From assembly GCA_013396655.1 (NCBI GenBank), contig WBMV01006646.1, positions 248,001 through 312,000 of the forward strand: DNA of 64,000 bases, written 5' to 3'. The translations under genes and the position numbers were made by a program. The notes under the pieces were generated by a model. The model ran no database searches. It was not told the origin of the DNA and was given only the letters and a program-made list of their open reading frames with translations. Below, piece after piece: positions 35,101 to 48,280 of the stretch. The stretch's first letter is position 1; each line of letters begins with the position of its first letter. The stretch comes from Campylorhamphus procurvoides. Its lineage: Eukaryota; Chordata; Aves; Passeriformes; Dendrocolaptidae.

Positions 35101-38100
35101 CATGTACAATCTCTGGCCAGCTGCAGCTGTATTCATGATGAAGTGAGCAGGCTGCACACTGATACAGCTTCTTTTTATTCATATGGCAAGGAGCAATGCA
35201 CCATGTATGCTTGGAGAGAAAGGGATGAGTAAGTTTTTCAGCTTTCCTGATATATCTCTCCCACAAAGTATGACGAATAAAAATAATTGTTTGACTTTTC
35301 ATACTGAAAAGCAACATTTTTTATTTTGAATCAGTAGTGACTTTTTCATGAAAAGGGTCATTTTCTTAAGTAACAAGCTTTAGTCATACAAAAATCTAAT
35401 CAAAAAGAATTTTTCCCTTTATTAGTTTCATTGTGAGTAAAAGTATTTTTGCTCAAACTTAAAATAAATAGTGCATATATAGTCATATAAGATTTATATT
35501 TATATGCATACATTCATAGCTTTCTATATGCACAATCAAATATATCTGTATCACAGTACCAGATCAAGTTGATCGGAGAGAGCGTTTCTTGGTCTGTCTC
35601 ACATACAGGCATTTTCAAAACCTGTAAGTTTTGCACTGCGCTGTACAACTCAGTAAAAGAGACAGTACAAACACTCCTGCACCTCATTTCTGTGGTTCCC
35701 ACTACAGAGGATGTAGCAATAGTGAGGAGACTCAGCTCCAGCACAGGGGAGTCTGAACAACAGAAGTTTGCTGGAGACCAGCAAAATGCATGTCACAGCA
35801 GCTAGTAGGTTTGTCTTGAGTTCAGTCCAAACATAGGTTACTGGGTTGCAGCTGCACCCAGTTAGAAGCGTCAAATTTGCTTGTAAGTCAAGGACCTCAA
35901 AGTGTTCTCCAAATGTTAGTCATTTACGTGTTGTTCCATACTGCCATACTTATCTGTAATGCAAGTACATATTAATAGATATGTTTTACAAATGGGCAGA
36001 TTTGAGTTCCCTGAAACTACTTTGCAAATCTATAACCAAATACCATGAGTTGAGGAGGAACATTGTCACAATGTGCCGCAGGCATTGGCTGTTTTACATC
36101 TTTGCCAGAATCCAACAGTAGCAGTATGAGAGGTGTTCTGTCAATCTCTGAGCCAGCCTCTGAGTAACTTCTTTGTTTTTCTCCAGTGGCATTTGTGAAA
36201 AGCAAGTGTTTGTTCTCTCCATCAGATAAAAATAACAGAATGGGATAAAAGAATTCTATTCCTCAGCTATGACAGGCAATATAGTACTTAGTAAAAGACA
36301 AGGAAAAAATAAGACACTGTGAACAAGAAAAGATGCTCAAGGCTGACAGTGAAAGTCCCAGAACACAAAGGAATTTGTGTCAAGTACAGTCTGTTTGTAC
36401 AAGTTAGGAAGTAGAAGAGCCACGGTAGGGAAATTTGCAAGGAGCAGTTCTGATTCTAGGCAAAACAGACATAGTTGCTTTGCCTTGTTCACATTTGACT
36501 TGAGAATCAGTGGGAAGGATGATCTGTGTACAATTCTGTTTTGAGATGTACAAAACCGCTAAGGAACTCCTACCAGCTGAGATCAATGTGAAAAAACAGG
36601 TCAAAGATAAACTGAGAGAGCACAGCCAGCTCAAAAGTTGAAAACTCACGTTTTTGCCCTTTGTAATTCTGCACTGTTGTTACTGACAGAACCTGTAGCT
36701 GCTGCAGTTAAAAGCTCAGATGGCAGTAGCACAGATTGAGTATGCTCCATATTTTCAGAAGACAGTCTTTAGAAACATCATTACTCTATAGTGGACTTTC
36801 CCGTCATTTTGGTGCAAGAAATGTGTATATTTGTAATAACACATACAAGTACACACCATCAATCCCAGAAAAAAATATTTTACTAAATAAAGTCCTCATT
36901 AATTATAAATTGATCTAGTTCCACTGACCAATTTATAGCATGTAAGGCTATGTTATTTAAATTAAGGTCATTAAATTTAGACTTTTAAATGAAGATATAA
37001 ATTAAAATTGAGCCAGAGAAAAACCTGATCCACCTGATCCAGATAGGCCATTCTAGCAGTTTGGTGAATCAGAGGTTTGGGAATTACTGTGGGCATCATT
37101 AAGCAGAATGCCTGGTTTGTGATAAGAATCTATGGATTTAAAGTTGCTGGTTTATATTTAGTAATATGACAATTGGCAAGTGCATTTAAATCAGGAAACA
37201 TAACCCAAACAGAGATTTGAGGATTATTTACTCAGAATTTTTGGTGAATATTCTTCTAGCAGTGTGCATTTCAGAGGTAAGTATATGATCAGCAAATTCA
37301 GAAATAGGGATATAGCCAAATCTTTCTGAGTAGCACTTTCTGAGTCAGTTCTGCTGCATGTACTGCCATGAATTAAAAACAACAAATTTTAAGAATGGTA
37401 TGTCTGAAAACTGGATACAGGTGAGCTAGGGCCCAGAGAGAAAAAACTTAATTTGAGCTGCATGGCAATTCACTGGCTGGCATCAGAACAGTTCAATGAT
37501 CAAACTGTTAGAATACTGTGGCTTTCTGTTTTAATCTTTTGATATGTCTGTATTTCTGTGCAGATGTCATGCTATATTACAATAGCACAGTAGGAGTCAC
37601 AGTTAAAAGTCAGACCCTAGTGAGAAGTATTTTAAAAAAAGCGAATCATAAAAGCAGTCGATGCTCTGCAGAGCTTACTGTCATGTAACTCCAGTTGTAC
37701 AGCCTGTGGTAAGCTCCAACACTCTACTGACATCACTGGGAAAATTAAAAACGTGCTAGCTCTCTTTGCAGTCCATCTTACCTAACCTCTTATTTAAGTA
37801 AAACAGAGGGGCCATGTATTTTGCTGAGCAGAGACAGCAGGCTGAATTGGGACCCCAGAGATAGTTACATGGATTGCTTGTTCAGGATTGTACCAAGCCC
37901 TTTTCCTGCCCCATCATGATCAAGTAACTTTCTTGTGGCAACCGCAGTAATTCCCTGCAGGGGGCAGGGATATTAAGAAAGTATGTTTAGAGTCTCTTAA
38001 TGTAATTTAGCAGCAGGAAACTAGGAAGGAGTGCCAGAACCATGTGAATAGCCAGTTCTTTGTGCAGCACTTGCAAATGCTCCACCTAGGCCACAGCAGG

Positions 38101-38814
38101 GCAATTGCTGCTTCGTTTGAATTTATTACTAAGAAGTGTTTGTCTACAAGTACATTCCACACCTGATTTAAGGCTTTTCGTTTGCATGTGACTTATGTAA
38201 CAGTAAATTTACAGTTTAAATGCGGTTAACGAAAATTAGTATTTTATTCACTGGAAACAGTTTCATGCCAAAAATATTTCTCTCCCAAGGCCAGGTAAGT
38301 CTGCTAGGTGACAGTGTTGTCAACACCTCTTAGCAGTGAATGCCATACGTGGCAGCTTTTGGCAACTGAATACCGTGGAAGTGTCCTAGTTAGAGTTCTG
38401 TGGTTATCCAGCCATGAAAACATTTCATTGTAATAAACATTCACTTAGACCAAGTCAGTAAGGAGAAAAAATAACTACTTAAGCATAGTGAGGAGATGGT
38501 ATCCGTATTGAAGAACTTGTGTTAAAGGGAATGATCTAGGCTGAGGATATCCAAAGGCACATAGAGCAAAAATGACCAGGTCATACCTCTATTCAGTGGC
38601 TATTTCACTCCATAGTGATATTAACTCAGCCATTTGATCATGTTGTTTCCACCCTCTATCATATCACTTAAATGAATATAATAGTGATATTTAGTTACAG
38701 AAGATTAAGTATTTTAGGTTGTGAGTACCATTTGATGCACAGTTAAGAAAAAAAGCAACACCAAAACAACAACAAAACCCTCTGTCCTCACTTGTGTCCT
38801 TAAAACCAGTTAAA
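32136..38814. other. Unique noncoding DNA, no gene seen
   Basis: AT-rich sequence without recognisable exon, RNA or transposon. Overlapping frames at 35.5-35.9 kb on both strands have no recognisable motif. The area at 36905-37010 is notably AT-rich. Confidence 0.5.
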
Positions 38815-38985
38815 AATATCGGGATAAATTTATCCATCTGTTGCCCTCAAATAAAAGACATCAGGGTTGAATTTGGCCCCCTTTTATTCAATTTGTCCTC
38901 AATTTGCAAAGCTCATTAATTTTCTCTTGTTTTATTCTCTGTTAACTGAGAAACAGCATCCCCTTTGCAATAGGCATTAGAAGCA
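38815..38985. promoter_or_regulatory. Candidate conserved noncoding element (unproven)
   Basis: A compact stretch with homeodomain-type and HMG-box-type cores, including ctcattaattttctc near 38931 and tgtttt / caatttg repeats (attcaatttgtcctcaattt near 38886). It lacks low-complexity decay and has the texture of deeply conserved enhancers. This is pattern recognition only. A multi-species alignment is needed, and the boundaries are arbitrary. Confidence 0.2.
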
Positions 38986-39589
38986 GAAAACCTCAGGGTA
39001 TGTTTCTAATTGCCAGACTTTCCCTCTTTCTTCTGTTCCTGCTCTGAAGAAAGCAGGAGGGAGTGGCATGAGCATGAGGTGCCACTAGGGAAACAGAAAA
39101 GAGTATCAAGGTCAGGGTGAAAACCACCCAAGAAGCAGGAAGAGATGCTTGCAGGGAGGTTCATGACCTTTGTATTTTTTTTTGTGATTGTCCAGGAGAG
39201 AGAGGAAGGAGGCTAGAGAAGGAGAAATAGGAAGTTAACATTAGTGCAGATGTATGCATAACCTCTGCTAGAAAACATCAGAGAGCTAAGAAGGTTATGT
39301 TGAAGCCACTAAAATTTGTAGGGTTCTTACTGCTGGACATCTGCGAAAATCAGAGGTGCATCTGGTCTTTGTTCCCAAGCAGCTGAAGTAGTTCCAACAG
39401 GTAAAGGTCAAAGCCCAGGTTTCAAAAGGAAAACTGAACTTGAAATATGTGTAGTTATAAAAAATATTAAAAATTTTTAAAAGAAACCAATACACTTTAT
39501 AATTGGTAAAACTGAAATTCTTACTAAATAAGATGTTCATAAAAACTGGCAGGTACTATTCTTAGTGAGAGTCTTCAAATTCTCATTAA
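38986..39589. other. Unique noncoding DNA, no gene seen
   Basis: No recognisable gene or repeat. Confidence 0.5.
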
Positions 39590-39640
39590 GATAAAATTGT
39601 TTAGGTTGGAAAAAGCCTTTAAGATGGCTCTCTTTTTGTT
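39590..39640 (-). mobile_element. CR1 LINE extreme 3' tip, antisense
   Basis: The string tttaggttggaaaaagcctt at 39600-39619, followed by taagat, matches the antisense 3' terminus of avian CR1 (consensus tttaggttggaaaagacctttaagatcat). The terminal octamers upstream are degenerate (attaagataaaattg) and the match fades after about 39630, so only about 50 bp remain. Orientation puts the element on the minus strand. Confidence 0.6.
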
Positions 39641-42600
39641 CTGACTTGGATCTAGTAATGTACATGTTCTGTTCCACAAATACACAAGTGGACAACTGTG
39701 ACCAGACCAGAGTGCCAGTTAATTTTGTCCATGCCTGCTGAGGTCTCAAACATTTCACTTTAGGCACATTCCAGAAGAAGATAAAATCTTTCTTTTCAGT
39801 GCCTTGGGGAGCAGTGCATCATCACAAACCGAGAAGGCAAAAATCTGATGCAAAATTCAAGCACAATCTTTGCCTGTTTCAATACATAGGGAACTGCACA
39901 GCATTTTTTGATATTCTTAAGACAAGACTATAAAACTCAGTGACTCCGAAACAGTGGGTGACAGATCACTGCAATCAAAGGATGCCTGGTAGAAATAATA
40001 CTCTATAAAACCCCGAATGGTTTTCTATGAGGTTGAGTAGAACGAGGAGCCTTTTTGAACAGTGCACCAGTTAACAGAAGTTGTTACACCAGATGTGTGG
40101 GTGAGTTAACACTGCCCATTACATTGTCACTTGAATTATATTCTGACCCACACTTCCTGTTATAATAAAAAATGCTAAGAAGCTGCAAAGCAGTCTTCAG
40201 CCAAGTATAAAACCAACCCTGGGAATTGCAGCAACTTCATTTTGCCAACCACAATGAGCAGAAAAGGAGTGTGTAAAATGAGGAGTGGAAAGAATAGTTA
40301 AAATGTTGGTGTTCTGAGCTGTTTACCTACCAGCTTATTCTACATGCAGTCAAGGTACTCCAGAACTTAAACATCTTTCCAGACTTTAGGTGTCATATCC
40401 TCTGGTGTTTTGCACAAACAAAGGAGTTTAAAAGTCTCTTTCCAAGCCTTTTTACCCTGTGATATCCAAGATGATGATTTTTCTGTGTGTCAGCGATTTC
40501 ATGATAGTCATCTATGGATAGAGAGATGAAACAGAGTTCTTGGAGATTCCAGGTTATGTCTGGATAGGATGCTGTCACTACCTCTGGGGAGTCAGACAAT
40601 TAGACCAGGCTTCATTTTCCTTTCTTCTTTGTGACATTGAAGGAATATTAGTGAAAATCAATTCAATTTCTTGTATAATAATAATAAAGCCTTATTGTCT
40701 CTACTGAGTGGTTGGAAGACATCAGAATATGACCAAATGTGCCTGAAATGAATGGTTGCCAGAGCTAAATGAAGTTTGGTGTGATTGGATGCTGAAAATG
40801 TGCAAGACTGTTTTATTGAATAAAAATAAAATGGGTGAAAAAAATCACAACCGGTTTTGTTTTTCATAAACATTCCTGAGGATAATGATTCTGTTTGAGA
40901 TATTGCATGGTGCTGAGCTTCTGGGAAGAGCCAGTGTCAGGATACCTCTTTGAAACCAAGCAGATGGTGTCCAGGAGTTTCTTGTTGACATTGGAGAAGG
41001 CAGCAACCAGGCTGGTGGATTTCTGAGAGCTCCCCATTCAGTCAACAAAGCAATAATTGCTGCATCTGGACTTGCAGAACAAATTATGACTCCCTTCCCA
41101 AAACAGGAGTTTGCCTGAATCCTGGGCTTTACCAGATCTGAAGATCAAAATGTGATCTGCAAGCAGAGGGGCATGGGCCAGCAATTGTAGAATATCATCA
41201 TATTAGATCCTTCTCTAGAGAAGGGCCAAGATTAAAACAATTGCTTATTCTTACTTACTCTGTAAGAACATTGCCTGATATCTACAGATATTGATGATCA
41301 ATTATTGCTTTCTTTGCAAATTTATTCTTTATCCATTTTCCAGCTTCTTACAACATTCTTTGTTTATGCAGCTGGCTTAGTGCTTCCATTTGCTGTACAC
41401 CTTCAAATATTTAATTTTTTTCCAGTGTAGATATAAATAAATCTGTGAAATATCATAATTCACCTTAAAATAGGATTTTTTTTGCCTCATTAAAAGTCTG
41501 TTTTTATGCTTCCTGTTCTAAACTGCTGCCTTCAACTTGCATTCAGAAATCCTATCAAAGTTCATGTGAATGCAGGGAAGATGCATCTGCTGGTAAAATT
41601 AATAATTGTATTTTTAGTTGAAAGAGGTTTAACTAATTTTTATTGGCAAAGGATCAACATCTGTTAACAGAGAGAAGTTACCTGTGAGTACCTCAAAAGC
41701 TGATTAGAACTGAACCGAAGACACAAGGATCAGTATAAACACCTGGTTGTTTCTTTTGACTGTAGCCTGAAAATAGCTTGAGAATCAGAGGAGGAAATTA
41801 TCACTTATAGAAATCTCTGTTAACAGTAAAGGGAACATGTTCAAGTATGTGGGAGCCGTGTCTACATTACAAAACTTTCAGACATTGCCATTTTTGCCAA
41901 TAGTGCCTGACCCCAGCAAACATAGCAGTAAAAAGTGTCCGAGAAGGCTTCATCTAGTAGTAAAGCAAACATTGCCAGGACGTGTTCCCCAGCACTGGAA
42001 CTCATTGCTCTGTACTAGCAGATTTTTAGAAAAGTTCTTGGCATAGTTTCTCTTCCATTACCTGGAATTCTTGTGCACAATTCATGAGCATGGTTCAGGA
42101 GTTGGCAGTTTGCAATGAACAGTTAGATGTGGCCACCCTGTTACAGGTTAAGTGAAACTAATAGTGGGGCAGACGACTGTTCTGTGCTAGTTGAGATTAG
42201 TACCAAAGAACACGCTCAGGTATGTTTTAGTCCTCTTAGACAAATCACACACTGGCTGAGTTTCAATAGCAGTGAGTCATAACTTGTTTCTGTGAATACT
42301 TCTACAAAAATTAATTGTGCTTACAGTTCTAGAGATGAGGATGGCAAAGCACCAAAGAGGACTGTGGTCTGGATTGTTAGGATATATCAACCAACCTCAC
42401 TTTCACTGACTTGCTACCTGACCTTGAGCCTGCAAGATAATTTTTTTATGAACACACTGCTGAGATATTTTGGATTCACTTTCCTAAAGATGAAAGTTCT
42501 TGTTTACCCACAGAGCACTCAGAGTTTAGGAAATTGCCAGCATTTTCTCTACAGAGCCTTGCCAGCATCACTTAGTCTTAAACTGGAGTGATGCTTCTAG

Positions 42601-45600
42601 ACTAATAAAGCCTGATTTAGTTTCCGTGACTAATTCAGGCATCTTGATGGAGAACTATTAGTTATGCCACCTAAAATGATGATGTTTTTTCAGGCAGTTG
42701 GAAACTCATCATCTGGTGTGGAAATTAATATAAGATAAAGCCAGAACCTGAACCTGGCTTGTGTTCACCCTTAGTCAGAGCTGAACTCTGTTCCATTGCT
42801 GGTCTTGTGTTGTCACCATGTTGCTCACTGTTGAAATGTGACACTAAATGAAAGTCCATAGCATCCTTTCTGGCACTATAGCAAATGAGCTCAAGTAGGA
42901 AAAAAGACGTACCACAATTCTGTGCTCAGTATCACAAAGCTGGTACTTGGGAGGTGGCTCACACACTGCTGGGGGAGGCTTTGCACTGCAGAGATCACAG
43001 AAACATCATCAACTATTGCCACAGAGAATCAGGAGGCAGTGTGAAGAGGGGAAAGAAATTGAAAATTCTGACTTTCAACAAGTATGGTTAGAAATGTGTG
43101 GTCATGGAGTTCACAGAAGAAGAGAGATGGTGTTGGTTGGCTGTTAACTGCTTAAAGCCAAGACAGTCCTTGCTGCTGTGTTAGGTTTCCATTGGAAAGG
43201 CAACACTGGAAGATAAGCAAAGGGCCAACTGGGAAGGAAAAGAATGGGACAGAAATTCCACTATGAGGGCGTCAGAGAGCAAGCAGGCTTGCCAGAGAGA
43301 ATAAAACATGCGAGATGACAGGGAATGGTGACTAATGGAATAACTAGAAATGGCAATTGCATGAATGATCCATATAGTAGAGACCAGTAATGACATGCCT
43401 TGCATTCTCAGGAGCAGTTGTCAGCAGCACCCAGTAGAAAATGAAGCTAAACAAACTGTTAACTCCAGGGTAGTGACAAGTGCTCAGGCTTCAAACTGCC
43501 TGAAACTTCTCTGGCAAAGGGCACTGATTGACTCCCAGGCTACTGCTGTCAGTAGGGAGGCCAAGGACTGAACGCTCCTTTCCCTCTTGGGGTGGTCTTG
43601 TTGGTCTGAGTGAGCTGCGTGTGTGGCAGAGACCCTCTCCCTGCCACTGCTTGTCTTGTACCTATTCTGCAGACAGAAGGCCTCTGTCTGCAGACTTGTT
43701 AAACTGGCATCTTCTATCAGCAGTAGAGTCACTAAAAGAAACATGTAGGAAGAGAGAGTTTATTTTGCTGATACTCTTTATTTTGATCATACAAAGAAAA
43801 TGACAATTTTTATATAGAAGCCATTACGGATGCAAGAGGCATCAGTTCCTAGCTCTGGGGTTCTTTCTTTTAAACAGACTGTGGCAATGCAAATACAGCC
43901 CGTCATGATATTTATATCTTTAATTCTTGCATTCATCACATTACTAACACACTGATGAGCCCCTTGTTCTTCATTTGTCTATTTCCTTAAACTTTCTGCC
44001 CCCTTTTTTATTATTATTATTTTTTCTGTCATGTGTGCAGTTCTTGAAGGTCAATCAGACGTCACGGATAGAGCCATTCTGTTCATAGGCTCACAAGCAG
44101 CTTGTTTATGAATGAAGAAGGCTTTGTGAACTTCCAGGGACATGCTGAGCTTTTTTATGAAACTACCAGTGGGACAAGGAGCTTGGGAAAGTAAAGGCCT
44201 CTTACGGAAACAGAAAACGGAGGCACCCTGCCAAAAAACCTGGGCTGACATTCCAGTTTGTCAGAATCTTGTCTGAGTAACAAGTTTCTAGAAAACAGAT
44301 GAGGTATCTACATATCCAGGGTTTGAGCCAACCATATTGAGCACAGGGAAGTATGTAAGTTACGACACTGCCACAGCAAATGCTTAAGATTTTATAATAA
44401 AGGTGTCATAAAATGAACAGGTCAGGAACACCAGACCTTCACAGCAAACAGAAGAATAAATACACCTTAAAGAAAAAAGGTTAAGGGACTATGTCTGCAA
44501 TGCATGCAATAGCAGATGCATATTGATTTTATACTGATCATCCCAACTTTTTAACCAGATATTTTCTATCTTAAAATCAGTGCTTCATGCTACTGAAAAG
44601 ATATTATTTCATTAAAGGCATGCAAAAACACTCCTAAAAATTGAAAAATTTAGAAATCACAAAGCAAACACAAGTAAAACCAAACAATGTTTCCAGTGCA
44701 GTATCTAGCTCATGAAGATAATTTTGAGCTCAATACTTTCTTAATCTTGATATCCAGTTATTAAACATTTGTCTAGGTTTTATATATACAATGTCCAAAA
44801 TAACATAATAATTCTCTGGCAGACATTTAGAACGTGAAATTGCAGTTCTAACAGCTAATTTTAGTGAAGTCCTGTAAGTGTCTTAAAAAATTTTAGGTAC
44901 TGATATGCCTAATCTTAAAGGCTGTAAGATAAGCCTACATCTTAATGGCTGTAAGATATTTGATATTGGTCACCCTGTAAAACTTAGAGTGAAAAATGAT
45001 CAAAATATTGTCTTTGTTTTGATATTTCAGAATACTTTAGAAATGCAAATTAAATCTCCCTTGCTCCAGCTGTACTCAGTGTGTTTGTAGGTTTTTCCTC
45101 TACTGTAGTTTCTCCTGTACTATATTCAAAATATGAAGTTAATTTCGAGATACGCTATTTCCTCAGTTGGGATTGCAAAAGTTGGAGATAAGAAAAACAC
45201 CAGTCAAAGTGAGAGCAAAGTTTAGAGTGACTTGAGTTCCTAAGCTGTACTTTTAGAAAATCAATGGTTGTTTTCTTGAAAGGAGACAACTATATAACTG
45301 AGTAACTGAACCTGGAAGGAATTTGTCTTCTGTGTAGGTGTTAGGGTGAATAAAGAAAACTGACTATTATATATTTATTGTCTTGATTAGACTCCCCAGA
45401 ATTAGCAAACTTAAGATGTTCTTGGAGAGAAGATTGACACTGCAGAGGCCATTGAGTGCTACTTCCAAGAAGGAAGAAAGTCAGTAGGAAATTCGCTCAG
45501 AGGATCAAATCACCATGTGAATTACCTCATGCTTTTTGACTGACTAAGGAAGGCTGAAGCCAGATTAGAGACCCCTGCAAATTTACCTTGAAAGGCCAGG

Positions 45601-48219
45601 GGGCAAAATCCTGATCTTTACAGCTACTGTGCAAAGTGGAAACATTTATCTGCTTTCCATAAATGAAGCCTCACTGACACCCATTTAGCAAATCTAGTTG
45701 GTCTTAAAGTGAGACCTGAACTGTAAACTGACAATTTTGTATTCTGTACCCCATTTGTTACCAACGTTTCAGTTGCTGCAAAGGTCCAGCCTGATGACTC
45801 TGATGCTAAAAATTCTTTCTGCACTGAAACTTCCCATATAAGGATTCAGTAAAGAGAGAGGATTTTTATTTATGCCAAAATCTGTTTTGCTGTTTGGAAG
45901 CCATTTGAAAACATTATGGTCACTAATTGATTCAATATTTTTTGACAAAACATCGGCATGGTTGAGGCCTTGCTGTTTTTCATAGACAAAGCCAACACCA
46001 CAGTTTGTTTTCATTCCTTACAAAGGCTTTTCGGGACATGTGATAAAACCTCTTTTTCCTCTGCTTATCTCCTATGAGCTTAAAGTACAGATGGCAGAGT
46101 TTTCTTAGGCACGTGCATAGATTCAGAAAGGGTGGGCTTTAATAATCCTTTAATAATCCTAATAATCCCAGAAGCCTCTCCTTCCTTCCACTTCTGTCAG
46201 CTCCCACTCAGATCCTGGCTTTAAAACTCCTTGACTGGTGAGCTGCTTAGTGCACTGCAATTGACTCCATGTCTTGTAAAGGACAGAAGGATGTTCAGCC
46301 CATCTTGCAGTAGCAAGAGCAGGAAATTCTGCCAGCATCTAAAGCCTTCAGTACTACAGCTACGAGACCTAAGCTTTCCCTCGCTACAGATACCAGGTCC
46401 CTGGAAGTCTTAGGGCCACCCACCTAGAGCAGTTGATGACAGTAGCAGTAGTAAGGCTGAAGAAATTCCTGTTACTGTAGGGTGTGCATGAAAGGGAGGC
46501 AGTGAACCTATACAGAAGTCTGTATTGTACTAGCCACAGTAAGTCCCTTTGCCTGTGATTAAGATATTGGTCACCAAGCACTCACTCAATATCCCTTGTT
46601 GTAAGCTGGAGAATAGTGTCTAGATCTGAGGGCTGTGGGTCAGAGTCAAGGGAGACACTTCAGTGATTCCCATCTACAGAAAATTGCATATGTCATGCAG
46701 AATGTTCTGCTGGTGCTTAGGGGAAGAAGTCCCATGCTAGGATTTTGCAAAGAACTTGGTAGAGGAAAGAATATGGAAAGCTTCTTAAGCCATATATTTC
46801 CCAGTTCCAACTCAGAAACAGGTATTTGTTTAGCCACAAATAGCTCTGTTCCACATTTGAGAAATATCAAGATTCTGTCAGAATGATCCCACTCAATTTA
46901 TGTTTTCCACTTCACAAAAATGTCTCATCTTAGTGCCTCAGTCTTGTTTCTTCCCTTCTTGTTACTTGCTCTGCTCAAAGTACTTCTCATAATTATTCTC
47001 CCTGATGCTCCTAGAAGTCTGCCTATGTCTCTATGTATTTATCTTTAATTATTTGTTCAGAGCTCTTTCTTCTTTACCATTTTCCAGTCTCTCAGGTTCT
47101 TTGCACTTTCATCTGGTACTAGACTGGTAAGGAACTTGCCAAAAGCTTCTCTGAAAACATATCCTACTTTTTCTGATCATCTCTTGTCCACAGTGATTCA
47201 TGCTTTATTTGTGGGTGTTGGTAATTTAAATATATTTTTGGAAATAATTATCCTTATAAGGCAGGAGTCTTTTCTATATGTGTGGAGGTTGGAATATGTC
47301 TATAATGTCATGCTAGCTCAGGGCAAGACCTCGACCCAGTTATCCACATAAGCTGTATTTTAGTTCCTATTCCAGCTCTGGTCTGAAGTAAATCCACTGA
47401 CTGTAAATTAACTCAGGCCTTGGACAGACTGACATATGATATAATTTTTATTCACACGATTCATTTTTGTTCTGACAGACAATTCACACAAAACAAACTG
47501 GAAAAGGAACTTTTGCAAACTCAAGCTGAGCTACCAAAGAACAACTCAGTGTAGCTGTAAGATCTCAGACTTGTAAACTTTAAGAGGCAATGAGCAAGGC
47601 AAAAGTTTAAGGAAGAAGTTGGTGAAAATATATTGGACACTTTTTTGAAAGCAGGGATTAAGAGGCAACACAGTAAAAATTACATAGCAGATGATTGATC
47701 TGAAGAACTCATTGGCACAGATGTCATGGAGACTGAAAGTTTACTAGGTTTTGAGAAACAGTTAGATGAATGTGAACATCCAGGGCAGATTATGAGGAAT
47801 ATAAAATTCTTGTGCTTTGTAGAATAAGCCAACTGTAATAGAGAGTTCTCTTCAATTTACAATTGCCTTTTGCTGTTAAAGCAAAACTGGTTCCTTTCTG
47901 CTCTCATCATTCTTTTCCTGCATTCTTTCTTTTTGGCATACAGTACTTCAAGCATGACATGAAATACTGTGTGATTTCTGTGGAGCTGTAGATGAGACTG
48001 TAAGACAACAGTCACTTCTAGAGTGATGAAGCTATATCAGCTTATCTGGAGAGTCCTATGTTAATACCATAATTTATATTGTATATAACATATTTTTCCC
48101 AGCATTGAGAAATGTTCCCATGTTTTTTTATACCAAACCAATTTTTCAGAAAGCTCCACAATGCAAGTACTTGATATTGTTACATAGTGGTAAGTGAAGG
48201 GACAGTAAATTTTGCTCTT
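39641..48219. other. Unique noncoding DNA, small local repeats only
   Basis: No recognisable gene. Small repeats: ATA units near 40675-40686, TTA units near 44007-44020, a 20-bp near-duplicate at 44912-44931 and 44939-44958 (atcttaa[a/t]ggctgtaagata), and three aataatcc units at 46141-46168. The stretch 43470-43700 is more GC-rich than its surroundings, with overlapping frames on both strands but no recognised motif. Confidence 0.5.
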
Positions 48220-48280
48220 AAAAAAACATACCAAAACCAAACAAAAACCAAACAAGCCAAAACCAAACCAAACCAAAAAA
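48220..48280. repeat. A/C-rich AAACC-type low-complexity repeat
   Basis: An A run followed by irregular ccaaa / ccaaaa units, ending in aaaccaaaccaaaccaaaaa. It is the complement in type of the T/G tracts at 91-218 and 16479-16559. No retroposon body is recognisable next to it. Confidence 0.85.

Noticed and set aside
42395..42435. MIR-like block tgctacctgaccttgagcct
   Set aside because: Short and without the next MIR blocks in order.
45690..45720. Resemblance of aaatctagttggtcttaaag to an old turtle-type SINE tail
   Set aside because: Too short and too diverged to support.
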